A DNA stretch of 64,000 nt from DASUPK01 sp963724665 (GCA_963724665.1 CAVRVH010000005.1:18771-82770), one strand, 5' to 3'. Counted from the stretch's first letter, positions 25,885-34,804 are shown. Numbers and translations are program-made. The notes: a model not told the origin generated them from the sequence alone.

Positions 25885-26874
25885 ATGCGCGCAATGGTGC
25901 TCGAGGCCCCGGGACAGCCGCTGGTGGAAGCCGAGGTGCCTGATCCCAAGCCCGCCGAGGGGCAGGTCCTGCTTGAGGTGTCCACCTGCGGCGTGTGCCG
26001 CACGGACCTCCACATCTTCGACGGAGAGCTCACCGAGCCCAAGCTCCCGCTCGTGCTCGGGCATCAGATCGTCGGCCGGGTGATCGGGGCGGGGGAGGAA
26101 GCGACCCGGTTCGCGGACGGCGACCGCGTCGGCGTTCCGTGGCTGGGCTGGGCGGACGGGACCTGCCGGTTCTGCCGCTCCGGGCGGGAGAACCTCTGCG
26201 AGCACGCCCGTTTTACTGGCTATGACGTCGATGGCGGGTACGCCGAGCGGGCAGTGGCAGACGAGCGCTTCTGCTTCCCGCTGCCAGGGGCGATGTCCGA
26301 CGAGCACCTGGCACCGCTTCTCTGCGCGGGATTGATCGGCTACCGGTCCCTGCGATTGGCCGGCAAGGGCGAGCGCCTCGGTCTCTATGGCTTTGGCTCG
26401 TCCGCGCACATCATCTGCCAGGTTGCCGTTGCCCAGGGCTGGCGCGTCTATGCCCTGACGCGGGAGGGCGATACCGAGACACAGGAGTTGGCGCGCACGC
26501 TGGGTGCCGACTGGGCGGGCGCCGTGGGCGACCCCGCCGCCTCAGATCTCGACGCGGCGATCGTCTTTGCGCCGGTCGGCGATCTCATGGTGGAGGCGCT
26601 CCGCGCCATGGCGCCCGGCGGGACGGTGGTGTCGGCCGGGATCCACATGAGCGACATCCCCTCCTTTCCGTACGAGCTGCTCTGGCACGAGCGAACGATG
26701 CGATCGGTGGCCAACCTGACCCGGCGTGACGGCGAGGAGTTCCTTCCCCTGGCCGCTAGCGTGCCGGTCGAGACCCGCATCCAGACCTATCCGCTGGCCG
26801 ACGCCAACCGTGCGTTGGATGACATTCGTCACGGTAGGGTCGAGGGCTCCGCCGTCCTTGCGATTGGCGAGTAG
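25885..26874 (+). CDS. Zinc-dependent alcohol dehydrogenase family protein
   Basis: A 329-residue medium-chain dehydrogenase. The catalytic-zinc Cys is in CGVCRTDLH (with the second ligand in GHQIVGRV), and the structural-zinc loop is CRFCRSGRENLCEHA, although it is offset from the classical four-Cys order. The nucleotide-binding region is YGFGSSAHIICQVA, a GxGSSAH form rather than the usual GxGxxG. This looks like the AdhA-type zinc alcohol dehydrogenase subfamily. The substrate is unknown; NAD(P)-dependent alcohol/aldehyde interconversion is expected. Confidence 0.85.
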   Translation: MRAMVLEAPGQPLVEAEVPDPKPAEGQVLLEVSTCGVCRTDLHIFDGELTEPKLPLVLGHQIVGRVIGAGEEATRFADGDRVGVPWLGWADGTCRFCRSGRENLCEHARFTGYDVDGGYAERAVADERFCFPLPGAMSDEHLAPLLCAGLIGYRSLRLAGKGERLGLYGFGSSAHIICQVAVAQGWRVYALTREGDTETQELARTLGADWAGAVGDPAASDLDAAIVFAPVGDLMVEALRAMAPGGTVVSAGIHMSDIPSFPYELLWHERTMRSVANLTRRDGEEFLPLAASVPVETRIQTYPLADANRALDDIRHGRVEGSAVLAIGE

Positions 26875-26939
26875 CCTCACAGTCAAACGGGTTGCGCTCA
26901 CGGCGCACCCTTGCATCACCGGGGAGAGGAAAGAGCGAA

Positions 26940-27365
26940 ATGCCAGACGTGACCGTTAAGCGTGTCGAGGACTTCGAGGCGATCTTCGGTGGGGGCTTCC
27001 GGCGAGCGCGGGCGGGGCTCGGTGTGAGCTCATTCGGTCTCGCGGTGATCGACCTGCCGGCCAACTTCAAGCACTTTCCGGAGCACGACCAGACCCACGA
27101 CGACCAGGAGGAGGTCTACACCCTGGTCTCGGGCCGGGCCACGCTGATCGTCGGCGGGGAGGAGCACGAACTCGAGCCCGGGGTGTTCGCGCGGGTAGGT
27201 GCTACCGAGAAGCGCAAGTTCGTCACCGGCGACGAGCCGGCGCGCATCATCGCGATGGGCGCCACGCCGGGCAAGGTCTACGAGCCTCCGGAGTTCACCC
27301 ACGAGGGCACCAAGCCGCCCTCGATGGACGACATCAAGTCCAAGCACGCCACTCCGGCCCTCTAG
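26940..27365 (+). CDS. Cupin-domain protein
   Basis: A 141-residue protein with ATG at 26940. It shows the two cupin motifs: a first with His and Glu residues (HDDQEEVYTLVSGRATLIV) and a second (ELEPGVFARVGATEKRKF). The second motif lacks the usual His, so metal binding may be weak. Cupins of this size act as small isomerases, dioxygenases or sensors; no substrate can be assigned. Its stop codon forms the edge of the first convergent-junction repeat. Confidence 0.75.
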   Translation: MPDVTVKRVEDFEAIFGGGFRRARAGLGVSSFGLAVIDLPANFKHFPEHDQTHDDQEEVYTLVSGRATLIVGGEEHELEPGVFARVGATEKRKFVTGDEPARIIAMGATPGKVYEPPEFTHEGTKPPSMDDIKSKHATPAL

Positions 27366-27464
27366 CGGCCACCAGGCCGCTCGCCATCGGAGCGAAGGGC
27401 GAAGCCCGTAGCGACTTGCGCAGGGCGGCCGCTTGTGGCCGCGACTTGATGGCGAAGCCGTCTA
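27363..27464 (+). repeat. Convergent-junction structured repeat, copy 1
   Basis: About 100 bases that start on the TAG of the cupin gene and end on the stop of the convergent cofE gene. It contains hairpins: AGCGGCC/GGCCGCT around ACCA, GGGC/GCCC around GAA, and GCGGCC/GGCCGC around six bases. In this copy TCGCCATC can also pair with GATGGCGA across the element. Nearly identical copies are at 33084-33181 (inverted) and 37976-38077. The position suggests a bidirectional transcription terminator or a mobile palindromic repeat. Confidence 0.85.
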
Positions 27465-28217
27465 TCTGAACAGATCGTCCTCGGCAGCTCGTCTCAGGCG
27501 GCCTGCCCCTGGCCCGTCGTCTGCGATCACCAGGTCCTCCAGCCCGGAGATGACCGCGCCCGGCACCCCGGAGTCCTTGTCGCGCACCAGATCCGCGGCT
27601 GAGGCGACCTCGTCGGCGGTCGCGATCAGCGTGGCCGACAGCTCGCCGCCCTGGCGGTCGCGCTTCCCTCGCCAGTCCGCGACCGGCGGGATGCCCGCGC
27701 AGCCGATCGCCACGTCGGCCTGTCCTACGCGCCAGGCACGGCCGAAGCTGTCAGCGATCACCACCGCGGGCGCCGACCCTGATGCGCTCTCTATCTCCGC
27801 GCGAATCCGTCGAGCGGACGCATCGCCATCGACGGGCAGCAGAGAGACCTGGCCGTCGGTGAGGTTGGACGAGTCGATTCCGGCGTTCGCGCACACCCAG
27901 CCGCTCTTGGTCTCGGTGATCAGGACCCCGCGGTCGGCTCGGACGACTCTTGCGCTCTCAGCGAGCACCAGCTCCACCATGGCCGGGTCCTTGTCGAGCT
28001 TGGCTGCCAGCTCCCGGGCGCGCCCTCCGGGCTCAACCTCGGCGAGCAGCCGAACCCGCCCCTCGACCTTTGAGACGGCCTTCTGGGAGATGACGACGAC
28101 CTCGTTTGCCGCGGGAGCGGCGGCTTCCGCGACCAGGCGACCCAGCTGATCGCCCTCGCGCAGTTCGGGTATCCCCGTCAGAGGCCGGATCCGCAGCTCA
28201 CGAGTGGTCCCCGTCAT
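27462..28217 (-). CDS. cofE: F420:gamma-glutamyl ligase
   Basis: A 251-residue enzyme; the ATG at 28217 is preferred to an upstream extension in the same frame. Family elements are VVISQKAVSKVEGRV, the RxLITETKSGWVCANAGID stretch, VSLLPVDGD, IADSFGRAWRVGQADVAIGCAGI and WRGKRDRQGGEL. It adds glutamates to F420-0 with GTP. Unlike mycobacterial FbiB it has no C-terminal nitroreductase-like FMN domain, so it resembles the stand-alone archaeal CofE. First gene at the 3' end of the cof operon. Confidence 0.92.
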   Translation of the reverse strand: MTGTTRELRIRPLTGIPELREGDQLGRLVAEAAAPAANEVVVISQKAVSKVEGRVRLLAEVEPGGRARELAAKLDKDPAMVELVLAESARVVRADRGVLITETKSGWVCANAGIDSSNLTDGQVSLLPVDGDASARRIRAEIESASGSAPAVVIADSFGRAWRVGQADVAIGCAGIPPVADWRGKRDRQGGELSATLIATADEVASAADLVRDKDSGVPGAVISGLEDLVIADDGPGAGRLRRAAEDDLFR

Positions 28218-28245
28218 GGCGGCACAAGCTACGCCGCCGAGGGAT

Positions 28246-28935
28246 TTACGCGGCGGCCGGCTGGGTGCGCTCGCCGAGCTCCCAGAGGACCGTGGCCGTC
28301 CGCGGAGCGGGCTGGGGGTCGAGCAGCAGGCGGTCGCGCAGCAGGGAGTAGTCCTCGGGTGTGTCGAGGTCGAGACCCATCGACACGACCTGCTCGAGGG
28401 CGAAGCTGATCCCCGCGGCCCGCGCCCGGCTGACGTGACGGGCGCAGCTGTCGGGTCCGAATGCGGGGAGGAAGACGTCGGGAGGCGCGAGCACCAGGCC
28501 GTTCGTGCCGGTCCCATGACGATCGGGAATGATCAGCACGGTCCGGGGAGATCGTCCGATACGCGCGTCGAGTTCCTCGGTGTCGAGCATCGGGCAGTCG
28601 ACGGGCAACATCGCCACACGCTTCGCTCCCTCGGCCAGTGCGGCACGCGCTCCGGCGGCCGCGGCCTCGGAATGGCCCTCGTCCGCCTCCTGGACCAGGA
28701 CCTTGCAGCCGAACCAACGCGCCTGGCGGGCTATCGAGGCGTCAGCCGTGACGATCAGGACGTCATCGATGCACCGGCTGCGCGGCAGCTTCACGATCAA
28801 GTCGAGGAAGAGGGCCTCGGCGAGTAGGTTGCGCTCGTCTTCGGTCAGCGTGCCATTCAGTCGCCCGTTGGCGACGGACAGCCCCTTCACCGGAACGATC
28901 GCGGTCGTATGCAAGTTGTCGGACTCCAACCCCAC
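28246..28935 (-). CDS. cofC: 2-phospho-L-lactate (or PEP) guanylyltransferase
   Basis: A 229-residue nucleotidyltransferase with a GTG start. It opens with AIVPVKGLSVANGRL (the CofC variant of the glycosyltransferase-A-like P-x-K motif), and has AMLPVDCPMLD (a metal-binding DxP element) and GTGTNGLVL. It activates the lactyl or enolpyruvyl phosphate with GTP for CofD. Also called FbiD in actinobacteria, where PEP is a reported substrate. Lies between cofE and cofD on the same strand. Confidence 0.92.
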   Translation of the reverse strand: MGLESDNLHTTAIVPVKGLSVANGRLNGTLTEDERNLLAEALFLDLIVKLPRSRCIDDVLIVTADASIARQARWFGCKVLVQEADEGHSEAAAAGARAALAEGAKRVAMLPVDCPMLDTEELDARIGRSPRTVLIIPDRHGTGTNGLVLAPPDVFLPAFGPDSCARHVSRARAAGISFALEQVVSMGLDLDTPEDYSLLRDRLLLDPQPAPRTATVLWELGERTQPAAA

Positions 28936-28987
28936 GGATGGTCAGGCTAGCGGTTAGGGGGCGATTCATACCCCAGTTCGCGGTGAT

Positions 28988-29935
28988 TCATGCCTGCTCA
29001 GCAAGCATCGAGGCGAACTCGAGGGTTCGTTCAGCCAGCTCCCGCCGCCCGGCGGAACCCTCCATCAGGGTGGGACAGCTCATCACCCTGATGGCCTCGG
29101 GCGGCGGATCCGGGTCTTCCGGGTCGCAGATCATGCCGTCGAGCAGGCCCTCGTAGAGGGACGCGGCCCCCGCGGCAGTCGAGGGCCGGCCCACCGCGCG
29201 CATGAAGAGGTCCGTCGGCCCCTTCACGACCTGTCCAGCTACGTAGGGGCTGACCGCCACGACAGGGGCGGCAGAGGCCGTGACCGCCTTCCGCACCGCC
29301 GGCATGGAGACGATGGGGCCGATCGAGATCACGGGGTTCGAGGGCCCCACGACGATGGCCTCGGCCTCGCCGATCGCCGCCAGCACCTCTGGCGTGGGAC
29401 TCGCCTTCTCCATCCCCTCGACCTCCACTCCCTCGACCGGAGCCTGGGCATGTTCGGCGACCAGGTACTGCTGGAGGTCACGCCAGCCTTCGGCGGTCTT
29501 GACGCGTGTGCGCACCCGATCCTCGGACATGGGGAGCACCGTGGCCCTCACGCCCAGGGCGCGTGCGATCTGTTTCTGTGCGTCGGTGCGACGGCCGCCC
29601 TCGGCGATGAACTCCTTGCGATAGAGGCACGTGGCGAGGTCGCGGTCGGAGAGGCGGAACCAGTCGGGAGTACCGAGCCTGACCAGGCGGTCGAAGACCG
29701 TGAACGTGTCGTCCTTGATGCCCCAGCCGCGCTCCTCGTCGATGTCGCCGCTCAGCCAGTAGGTGACCAGGTCCGGATCGGGGGAGACATCCGCGCCCGC
29801 GATCTCGATGTCGTCGCCGGTGTTCGCAATGACCGTCAGGCCGTCGCCGAGCACCTCCTGCATGCCCGCGGCGAGCTTGGCGCCGCCGGTGCCACCGGCG
29901 AGGACGACGCAGCGCCCGATTCCGCTCACGGCCAT
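28988..29935 (-). CDS. cofD: LPPG:FO 2-phospho-L-lactate transferase
   Basis: A 315-residue enzyme. It has the CofD N-terminus VVLAGGTGGAKLAAGM, the conserved ANTGDDIEI stretch, YWLSGDIDE and GWGIKDDTF, and VGPSNPVISIGPI in the GDP-moiety region. It transfers the phospho-lactyl/enolpyruvyl group to FO to make (dehydro-)F420-0. Called FbiA in actinobacteria. It lies six bases downstream of npdG and upstream of cofC in one operon. Confidence 0.94.
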   Translation of the reverse strand: MAVSGIGRCVVLAGGTGGAKLAAGMQEVLGDGLTVIANTGDDIEIAGADVSPDPDLVTYWLSGDIDEERGWGIKDDTFTVFDRLVRLGTPDWFRLSDRDLATCLYRKEFIAEGGRRTDAQKQIARALGVRATVLPMSEDRVRTRVKTAEGWRDLQQYLVAEHAQAPVEGVEVEGMEKASPTPEVLAAIGEAEAIVVGPSNPVISIGPIVSMPAVRKAVTASAAPVVAVSPYVAGQVVKGPTDLFMRAVGRPSTAAGAASLYEGLLDGMICDPEDPDPPPEAIRVMSCPTLMEGSAGRRELAERTLEFASMLAEQA

Positions 29936-29941
29936 CTGCGC

Positions 29942-30625
29942 CTAGGACCAGTGATCGCCGTCGGGAAGGCCGGTGATCCTGATGCCCGCGTGGGTCTTGT
30001 AGCGGATGTTGATGCCGATCAGCAGAGCAGTCAGCGGCTCCACGATTCGCGCCTGCTCGAGCGGGCCGGCATTGACGGCGCGCAGCCCGTCGACGAGCTC
30101 GATCACCTTGGCGACACGTGCCTTGTCGGTCTTGCGGTCGCCGCAGACCAGCACGTCCTCGTCGAGCGGCCCGTCGCCCGCCAGGATGGGCGCACTGACC
30201 GTGTGAAGCGCTGAAACCACCGTCACTCCGTCGGGCGCCATCTCCTGGGCCTGCTGGGCGGCGGATCCCTGCCAGACACCCACCGTACGGGTCGCCTTGC
30301 CCGAGATCGCCGCCGCGAGCGGCACCGTGCAGTCGACCAGCAGCTGCCCTTCCGTGAGCGCGTCCTTCAGGTTGGTGAGGGTCTCGGACTGGGCCCGGAA
30401 CGGGACCGTGAGGAAGACGATCGGTCCCCGCTTGGCCGCCTCGTCGTTCGGCAGTCCCTCGATCTCGGCTCCGGGGACGGCTTCGCGCAGCTTCGCCGCT
30501 GCCTCCTCGGCACGCTCGGGCTTCCGCGAGCCGATCACGATCGTCTGCCCGGCGCGTGCCAGGCGGACCGCGAGGCCGTAGCCCAGGGCGCCGGTGCCGC
30601 CGATGATCGGGATTGGATCTGCCAT
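29942..30625 (-). CDS. npdG: NADPH:F420 oxidoreductase (Fno)
   Basis: A 227-residue Rossmann protein beginning IPIIGGTGALGYGLA, with IVIGSRKPERA as the NADP 2'-phosphate pocket (SRKxER). The QGSAAQQ and NIRYKTHAGIRITGLPD segments match Fno enzymes as I recall them. It moves hydride between NADPH and F420, so it lets this cell keep F420H2 linked to the NADPH pool. As the first gene of the cof operon it sets the direction of the cluster. Confidence 0.9.
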   Translation of the reverse strand: MADPIPIIGGTGALGYGLAVRLARAGQTIVIGSRKPERAEEAAAKLREAVPGAEIEGLPNDEAAKRGPIVFLTVPFRAQSETLTNLKDALTEGQLLVDCTVPLAAAISGKATRTVGVWQGSAAQQAQEMAPDGVTVVSALHTVSAPILAGDGPLDEDVLVCGDRKTDKARVAKVIELVDGLRAVNAGPLEQARIVEPLTALLIGINIRYKTHAGIRITGLPDGDHWS

Positions 30626-30669
30626 CGGCGAGCAAGCTACACCTCGCCCGGAATAGGCTGCCGGGCGCC

Positions 30670-31410
30670 ATGAGACTCGAGGGAAAGAAGGCGCTGGTCA
30701 CGGGCGGTGCGAGCGGCATCGGCGCCGCGGTCGCACGTCGCCTCGCCGCCGAGGGCGCCGACGTGACGATCGGCGACCTCAACCTCGACGGGGCGAGCGA
30801 GGTGGCGGGCGAGATCTCCGGGCTCGCGGTCGAGCTGGACGTCACCGATCTGGGCTCCGCGCAGGCAGCGGTGAACAGCGCCGGCCCGCCCATCGACATC
30901 CTCGTCAACAACGCCGGCACCGACGAGTTCGGATTCTTCACGCAGACGACGCCGGAGCAGTGGGAGAAGGTGATCGGCGTGAACCTGCGCGGCGTTCTCA
31001 ACTGCACCCACGCCGCTCTCCCCGGCATGCAGGAGGCCGGCTATGGGCGGATCGTCAGCATCGCCTCCGAGGCGGGCCGGGTCGGGTCGAAGGGCTCGGC
31101 CGTCTACTCGGCTGCCAAGGGCGGAGTGATCGCCTTCACCAAGGTGATGGCCCGCGAAAACGCTCGCTTCGGGATCACCGCCAATGCGATCGCACCCGGG
31201 CCGATCGAGACCCCCCTGTTGATGGCCGCCAAGGAGTTCGGGGAGATCGGCGAGAAGATCATTGAGAACATGAAGGCCGGGACCCAGATGAAGCGCCTGG
31301 GTCAGCCCGAGGAGGTCGCGGCGGCAGTGGCCTTTCTCTGCTCGGACGATTCCTCCTACGTGACGGGGGAGTGCATCGGCGTATCGGGCGGCATGGGGAT
31401 GGTTGGCTGA
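30670..31410 (+). CDS. SDR family 3-oxoacyl/3-hydroxyacyl-type reductase
   Basis: A 246-residue classical SDR (ATG at 30670). It has TGGASGIG, NNAG, the catalytic S and YSAAKGG (YxxxK), and the closing 'GGMG' end typical of FabG-like enzymes. Unlike the average FabG it shows the 'IAPGPIETPLL' loop. It overlaps the next thioesterase-like gene by one base (TGATG). Most likely it reduces a beta-keto-acyl thioester or oxidises a cyclic hydroxyacyl-CoA in the operon that continues to the HMG-CoA lyase-like gene. Confidence 0.86.
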   Translation: MRLEGKKALVTGGASGIGAAVARRLAAEGADVTIGDLNLDGASEVAGEISGLAVELDVTDLGSAQAAVNSAGPPIDILVNNAGTDEFGFFTQTTPEQWEKVIGVNLRGVLNCTHAALPGMQEAGYGRIVSIASEAGRVGSKGSAVYSAAKGGVIAFTKVMARENARFGITANAIAPGPIETPLLMAAKEFGEIGEKIIENMKAGTQMKRLGQPEEVAAAVAFLCSDDSSYVTGECIGVSGGMGMVG

Positions 31411-31763
31411 TGGAGATTGGGGCTGAGCGAGTCGACGACTTCACGGTCGAAGACCGCCTACTCACCGACGTCGGGGGCACGCTCGGATCCGCGGTGCTCT
31501 CCACGCCGGGGATGATCGGGATGATGGAGCGAACCGCCGCGATCCTCTCGCTCGAGCAGCTGCCCGAGGGCCAGGTGACCGTTGGCTTCGAGGTCTGCGT
31601 CAAGCACGTCGCGGGGGCGGCCGAGGGCGCCGAGTGCAAGGCCCGGGCGACGCTCAAGGAGTTTGTCGACGACCGCAAGCTCCGGTTCGAGGTCGAGGTC
31701 ACTGAGGCCGATCGGACAATTGGTGTCGGCACACACGAGCGCCGCGTGATCAACCCGGGCTGA
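31410..31763 (+). CDS. FlK-like thioesterase family protein
   Basis: A 117-residue hot-dog-fold protein whose ATG shares one base with the SDR stop. Family features are STPGMIGMMERTA (the Thr/Ser-Met-Glu region) and a VTVGFEVCVKHV strand with the conserved His. Fluoroacetyl-CoA thioesterase relatives hydrolyse short acyl-CoAs. Here it probably removes a dead-end thioester or closes a pathway step in the SDR/HMGL operon. Substrate unknown. Confidence 0.75.
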   Translation: MEIGAERVDDFTVEDRLLTDVGGTLGSAVLSTPGMIGMMERTAAILSLEQLPEGQVTVGFEVCVKHVAGAAEGAECKARATLKEFVDDRKLRFEVEVTEADRTIGVGTHERRVINPG

Positions 31764-31789
31764 GTCCCGGCGTGGCTAGGCTGAAAAGC

Positions 31790-32707
31790 ATGGCCGAGCT
31801 ACCCAAGACGGTCCGGATCCGCGAGGTTGGCCCGCGCGACGGGTTCCAGAACGAGCCCGAGGTGATCCCGACCGAGGAGAAGGTCCGGCTGATCGGCTTG
31901 CTGGGGGAGACCGGGCTGAGTCGGATCGAACTCACCTCTTTCGTGCGCCCGGATGTGATCCCGCAGCTCGCCGACGCAGCAGAGGTGCTCACCCGCTTCG
32001 AACCGCGGGACGGCGTCGCCTACTCGGTGCTGATCCCGAACCGCAAGGGCCTGGAGAACGCGCTCGAGTTTCGCGACCGATTCCAGGAGGCGAATTTCTT
32101 TCTGTCGGCCTCCGAGACGCACAACAGCAGGAACGTGAATCGCTCGATCGCGGAGTCCCTGGCGGACCTGGAGGGAACAATCTCGGCCGCCCGCGATGCC
32201 GAGCTCCGCTGCGAGGGTGTGATCTCAACCAGCTTCGGCTGTCCCTACGAGGGCGAGGTTGCCCCGGATCGCGTGTTCGAGATCGCCGAGCAGCTGGCGG
32301 GCTTCGGCTGCGAGGAGATCGCCTTCGGCGACACGACCGGAATGGCGAACCCGAGGCAGGTCGGCGAGTTCTTCACGCAGGCACGTGACCGCCTCAGCGG
32401 CGTGGAGCTGACAGCCCATTTCCACAACACCCGGGGACAGGGCCTGGCCAACGTCCTCGCGGCGCTCGAGCAGGGGGTCGACTCCTTCGAGAGCTCATTC
32501 GGCGAGCTTGGCGGCTGCCCCGTGCCGCCGGGTTCAACCGGGAACATCTCGACCGAGGATCTCGCCTCGATGCTGGAGGAGATGGGGGTCGAGACCGGCG
32601 TGGACCTGGCGAAGCTGATCGCCGCCTCCACCGAGGCACAGAAGGTCCTCGGCCGGCCGCTCGGGGCCCACCTGCTCACGGCGGGCCCGGTCGACTGGCA
32701 CAGGTAG
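31790..32707 (+). CDS. HMG-CoA lyase-like enzyme
   Basis: A 305-residue TIM-barrel aldolase of the HMGL/DRE-TIM family (ATG at 31790, with an in-frame GTG at 31772). Metal and catalytic elements are EVGPRDGFQNE (Asp and flanking Arg), FGDTTGMANP, and AHFHNTRG (His-x-His). The catalytic-Cys loop is GGCPVPPGSTGNISTED, with the Cys retained though the P-x-x-G tail differs from the usual CPYAKGATGN. It should cleave HMG-CoA to acetoacetate and acetyl-CoA, linking to the acetoacetyl-CoA synthetase at 39101. Confidence 0.88.
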   Translation: MAELPKTVRIREVGPRDGFQNEPEVIPTEEKVRLIGLLGETGLSRIELTSFVRPDVIPQLADAAEVLTRFEPRDGVAYSVLIPNRKGLENALEFRDRFQEANFFLSASETHNSRNVNRSIAESLADLEGTISAARDAELRCEGVISTSFGCPYEGEVAPDRVFEIAEQLAGFGCEEIAFGDTTGMANPRQVGEFFTQARDRLSGVELTAHFHNTRGQGLANVLAALEQGVDSFESSFGELGGCPVPPGSTGNISTEDLASMLEEMGVETGVDLAKLIAASTEAQKVLGRPLGAHLLTAGPVDWHR

Positions 32708-32716
32708 GGTGACGGC

Positions 32717-33097
32717 ATGCAGAGCGATCGTTTTCGCGCCGCGGCCGAGTCGAAGGACTTCTCGGCGATCGAAGAGCTCTTCACCGAGGACGTCGTCTTC
32801 CGCAGCCCCGTGGTCTTCAAGCCCTACGAGGGGCGAGAGGCGATCGCGATGCTGCTGGGGGCCGTCTCGCAGGTATTCGAGGACTTCCGCTACACCGACC
32901 ACGTGGAGACCGGGGACTCAGCCGCACTCGCCTTCAGCGCGCGGGTCGGCGACCGCGAACTCGACGGGATCGACTTCCTCCACTTCGGCTCCGAGGGCCG
33001 GATCAACCGCATGGAGGTATTCGTCCGGCCGATGAGCGGGATGCACGCTCTGGCCGAGGCGATGCAGAAGCGGCTAGCCGAGACTGCTTCGCCATAG
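32717..33097 (+). CDS. SnoaL/NTF2-like protein
   Basis: A 126-residue alpha+beta-barrel protein. The early helix-strand pattern FRAAAESKDFSAIEELFTEDVVF and the SPVVFKPYEGREAIAMLL stretch are typical of SnoaL-like (NTF2-fold) proteins. No catalytic Asp/His can be picked with confidence. It lies nine bases behind the HMG-CoA lyase-like gene. The last few codons (ETASP) come from the edge of the second junction repeat. Confidence 0.75.
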   Translation: MQSDRFRAAAESKDFSAIEELFTEDVVFRSPVVFKPYEGREAIAMLLGAVSQVFEDFRYTDHVETGDSAALAFSARVGDRELDGIDFLHFGSEGRINRMEVFVRPMSGMHALAEAMQKRLAETASP

Positions 33098-33181
33098 AGC
33101 CGCGGCCACGAGCGGCCGCCCCACATAAGTCGCTTCGGGCTTCGCCCTGCGCTCCAAAGTGGAGCGGCCTGGTGACCGCTA
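33084..33181 (-). repeat. Convergent-junction structured repeat, copy 2 (inverted)
   Basis: Second copy of the ~100-base repeat, here in reverse orientation. It starts on the TAG of the minus-strand sulfatase and runs into the last codons of the plus-strand SnoaL-like gene. It keeps the GGGC-GAA-GCCC hairpin and the GCGGCC-loop-GGCCGC hairpin. Its first stem carries one C-to-T change (GCGGTCACCAGGCCGC), giving a G-T pair. The middle variable stretch forms its own CTCCA/TGGAG stem in this copy. Confidence 0.83.
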
Positions 33182-34690
33182 CTGGCAGGACGCGCCGTTG
33201 CAGGTCTTGAGCTGCAACAGCCTTGCCTTGAGTTCGCTCGCCATCGCGAGTTCCTGGGGTGACGGACCGACCGGCCCGGGTGGGTCGTAGAGCAGGTTGG
33301 TGAGCTCGTACGGGTCGTCGTCGAGGTTGTAGAGCTCCTCGTCCCCGTTGCTCCAGAGGTTGTACTTCCACGGCCCGCGCCGGATTCCGTATGTCCCGAT
33401 GTCGGGGCTCTCGAACAGGATGTCGCGATTCGCGCCGTCCGCCGGGTCCTTGGCGAGCGGCAGCAGGGGGATCCCGTCCATGACCCGTGCGGGCGGGGCT
33501 CCGGTGAGCGAGGTGATGGTGGGCGCCAGGTCGATGTTCGCGACGAGCTGCTCGCGGGTCACGCCCTGGGGGAAGCCGGGGCCGCGGATGATCAGCGGCA
33601 CCCGCTCCCCCTCCTCATAGAGGAAGTTCTTGAACTCGATCCGGTGCGCCCCCATCTCGAGGCCGTTGTCGGAGGTGAAGATGAAGAAGGTCTTCTGCTT
33701 GTCCCCGTACTTGCGCACGAGGCCGAAGATCCGCTTCACCTCGTCATCCACAGAGAGCAGGCTCTCGAGGCGCCCGCGGTAGCGGCGGTCGATGTCGGCG
33801 AGCTGGGCATCGGAGAGAAGCGGGGTGTCCCGGATCTGCTCGGGCTTGTCCGACACATTCGCCTCGTCGAAGTTCGGCGGCTGCGGCGCGGTGATGTCCC
33901 CGAACACTCCGAGGTATTGGGGCGCCGGCTCCGGATCTCGGGTCGACCAGTAGGGCGTGCCCGCCTCGCCGTGGGGGTTGTTCGGGTTGTAGTAGATGAA
34001 GAACGGCTTCGGGCTGATCGTCCACTGCTTCAGCAGCGCGTTGACCTTCGAGTCGAGGATGTAGTCGATGTAGTTGCTCGGCTTTCTCCCGTAGTGCCGG
34101 ACCTTGCCGTTCTCGTTGAGCTTGAAGCCGTAGCGGTGCTGCTCGGTTCCTCCGGTGAGCGCGTCCCACTGAGTCCAGCCCTGCGGGATCAGACGAGGGT
34201 CCGTGATGCCGTAGCCGTTCAGGTACTTGCCGACCATCGCGGTCCGATACTTGGCGCGTTTCAGCCAGACCGCGAGCGTGTTCGAGCTGTCGAGATCGCC
34301 GAAGCGCTGGTCCGTGAGGACGTGGTGGTTGTGCGCGTACTGCCCGGTCAGGAAGGTCGCGCGGGATGGGCAGCAGAGCGGATAGGAGACGTAGCTGTTG
34401 TGGAAGCTCGTGCCCTTTGCGGCGAGCAGGTTGAGCGTGTTGCGCATCACGAAGAGGTCGGAGGCGTTCATGTCGTCCGTGTCGATCACGATCACGTTCG
34501 GCCGCTTCTGCAGCTTGTTCTGCTCGCGCAGCTGGGCGAGCTTCTCCCGGTGCGTCTGCCTGGCGGCCTGGCAGGCCCTGTCGCACTTGGCTGAGGCGTG
34601 GGCGGGCGAGGCCGCGCTCGCCCAGGCGAACGCAGCCGCGCAAAGCGCAGCCGCAGCGAAGCCGGCCCCGTGTCGTCTGCCCCAGCTCAT
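33179..34690 (-). CDS. Secreted sulfatase
   Basis: A 503-residue type I sulfatase (ATG at 34690). Signal peptide with core GFAAAALCAAAFAWASA. The formylglycine motif is CCPSR (C-x-P-S-R) in YPLCCPSRATFLTGQ; the metal-site start is VIVIDTDDMNA, and a late FTSDNGLEMGAHR supplies Asp/Asn ligands. It should hydrolyse an extracellular sulfate ester. No formylglycine-generating enzyme is in the window, so activation depends on a gene elsewhere. A homologue is at 45570-47273. Confidence 0.87.
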   Translation of the reverse strand: MSWGRRHGAGFAAAALCAAAFAWASAASPAHASAKCDRACQAARQTHREKLAQLREQNKLQKRPNVIVIDTDDMNASDLFVMRNTLNLLAAKGTSFHNSYVSYPLCCPSRATFLTGQYAHNHHVLTDQRFGDLDSSNTLAVWLKRAKYRTAMVGKYLNGYGITDPRLIPQGWTQWDALTGGTEQHRYGFKLNENGKVRHYGRKPSNYIDYILDSKVNALLKQWTISPKPFFIYYNPNNPHGEAGTPYWSTRDPEPAPQYLGVFGDITAPQPPNFDEANVSDKPEQIRDTPLLSDAQLADIDRRYRGRLESLLSVDDEVKRIFGLVRKYGDKQKTFFIFTSDNGLEMGAHRIEFKNFLYEEGERVPLIIRGPGFPQGVTREQLVANIDLAPTITSLTGAPPARVMDGIPLLPLAKDPADGANRDILFESPDIGTYGIRRGPWKYNLWSNGDEELYNLDDDPYELTNLLYDPPGPVGPSPQELAMASELKARLLQLKTCNGASCQ

Positions 34691-34804
34691 TCGGATCACA
34701 AACCCGCGACACCTTAGGTGGTTGCGGCGACACCACCCCTGATCGGGTGGCCCCGTATGCTCCGCGCCGCCAATCACTCATAGATAGAGAGGGAGACAAC
34801 ACAT

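Noticed and set aside
29478..31028. 516-codon minus-strand frame over cofD/npdG and the SDR
   Set aside because: Reads the cof operon out of frame; low-complexity Arg/Gly protein.
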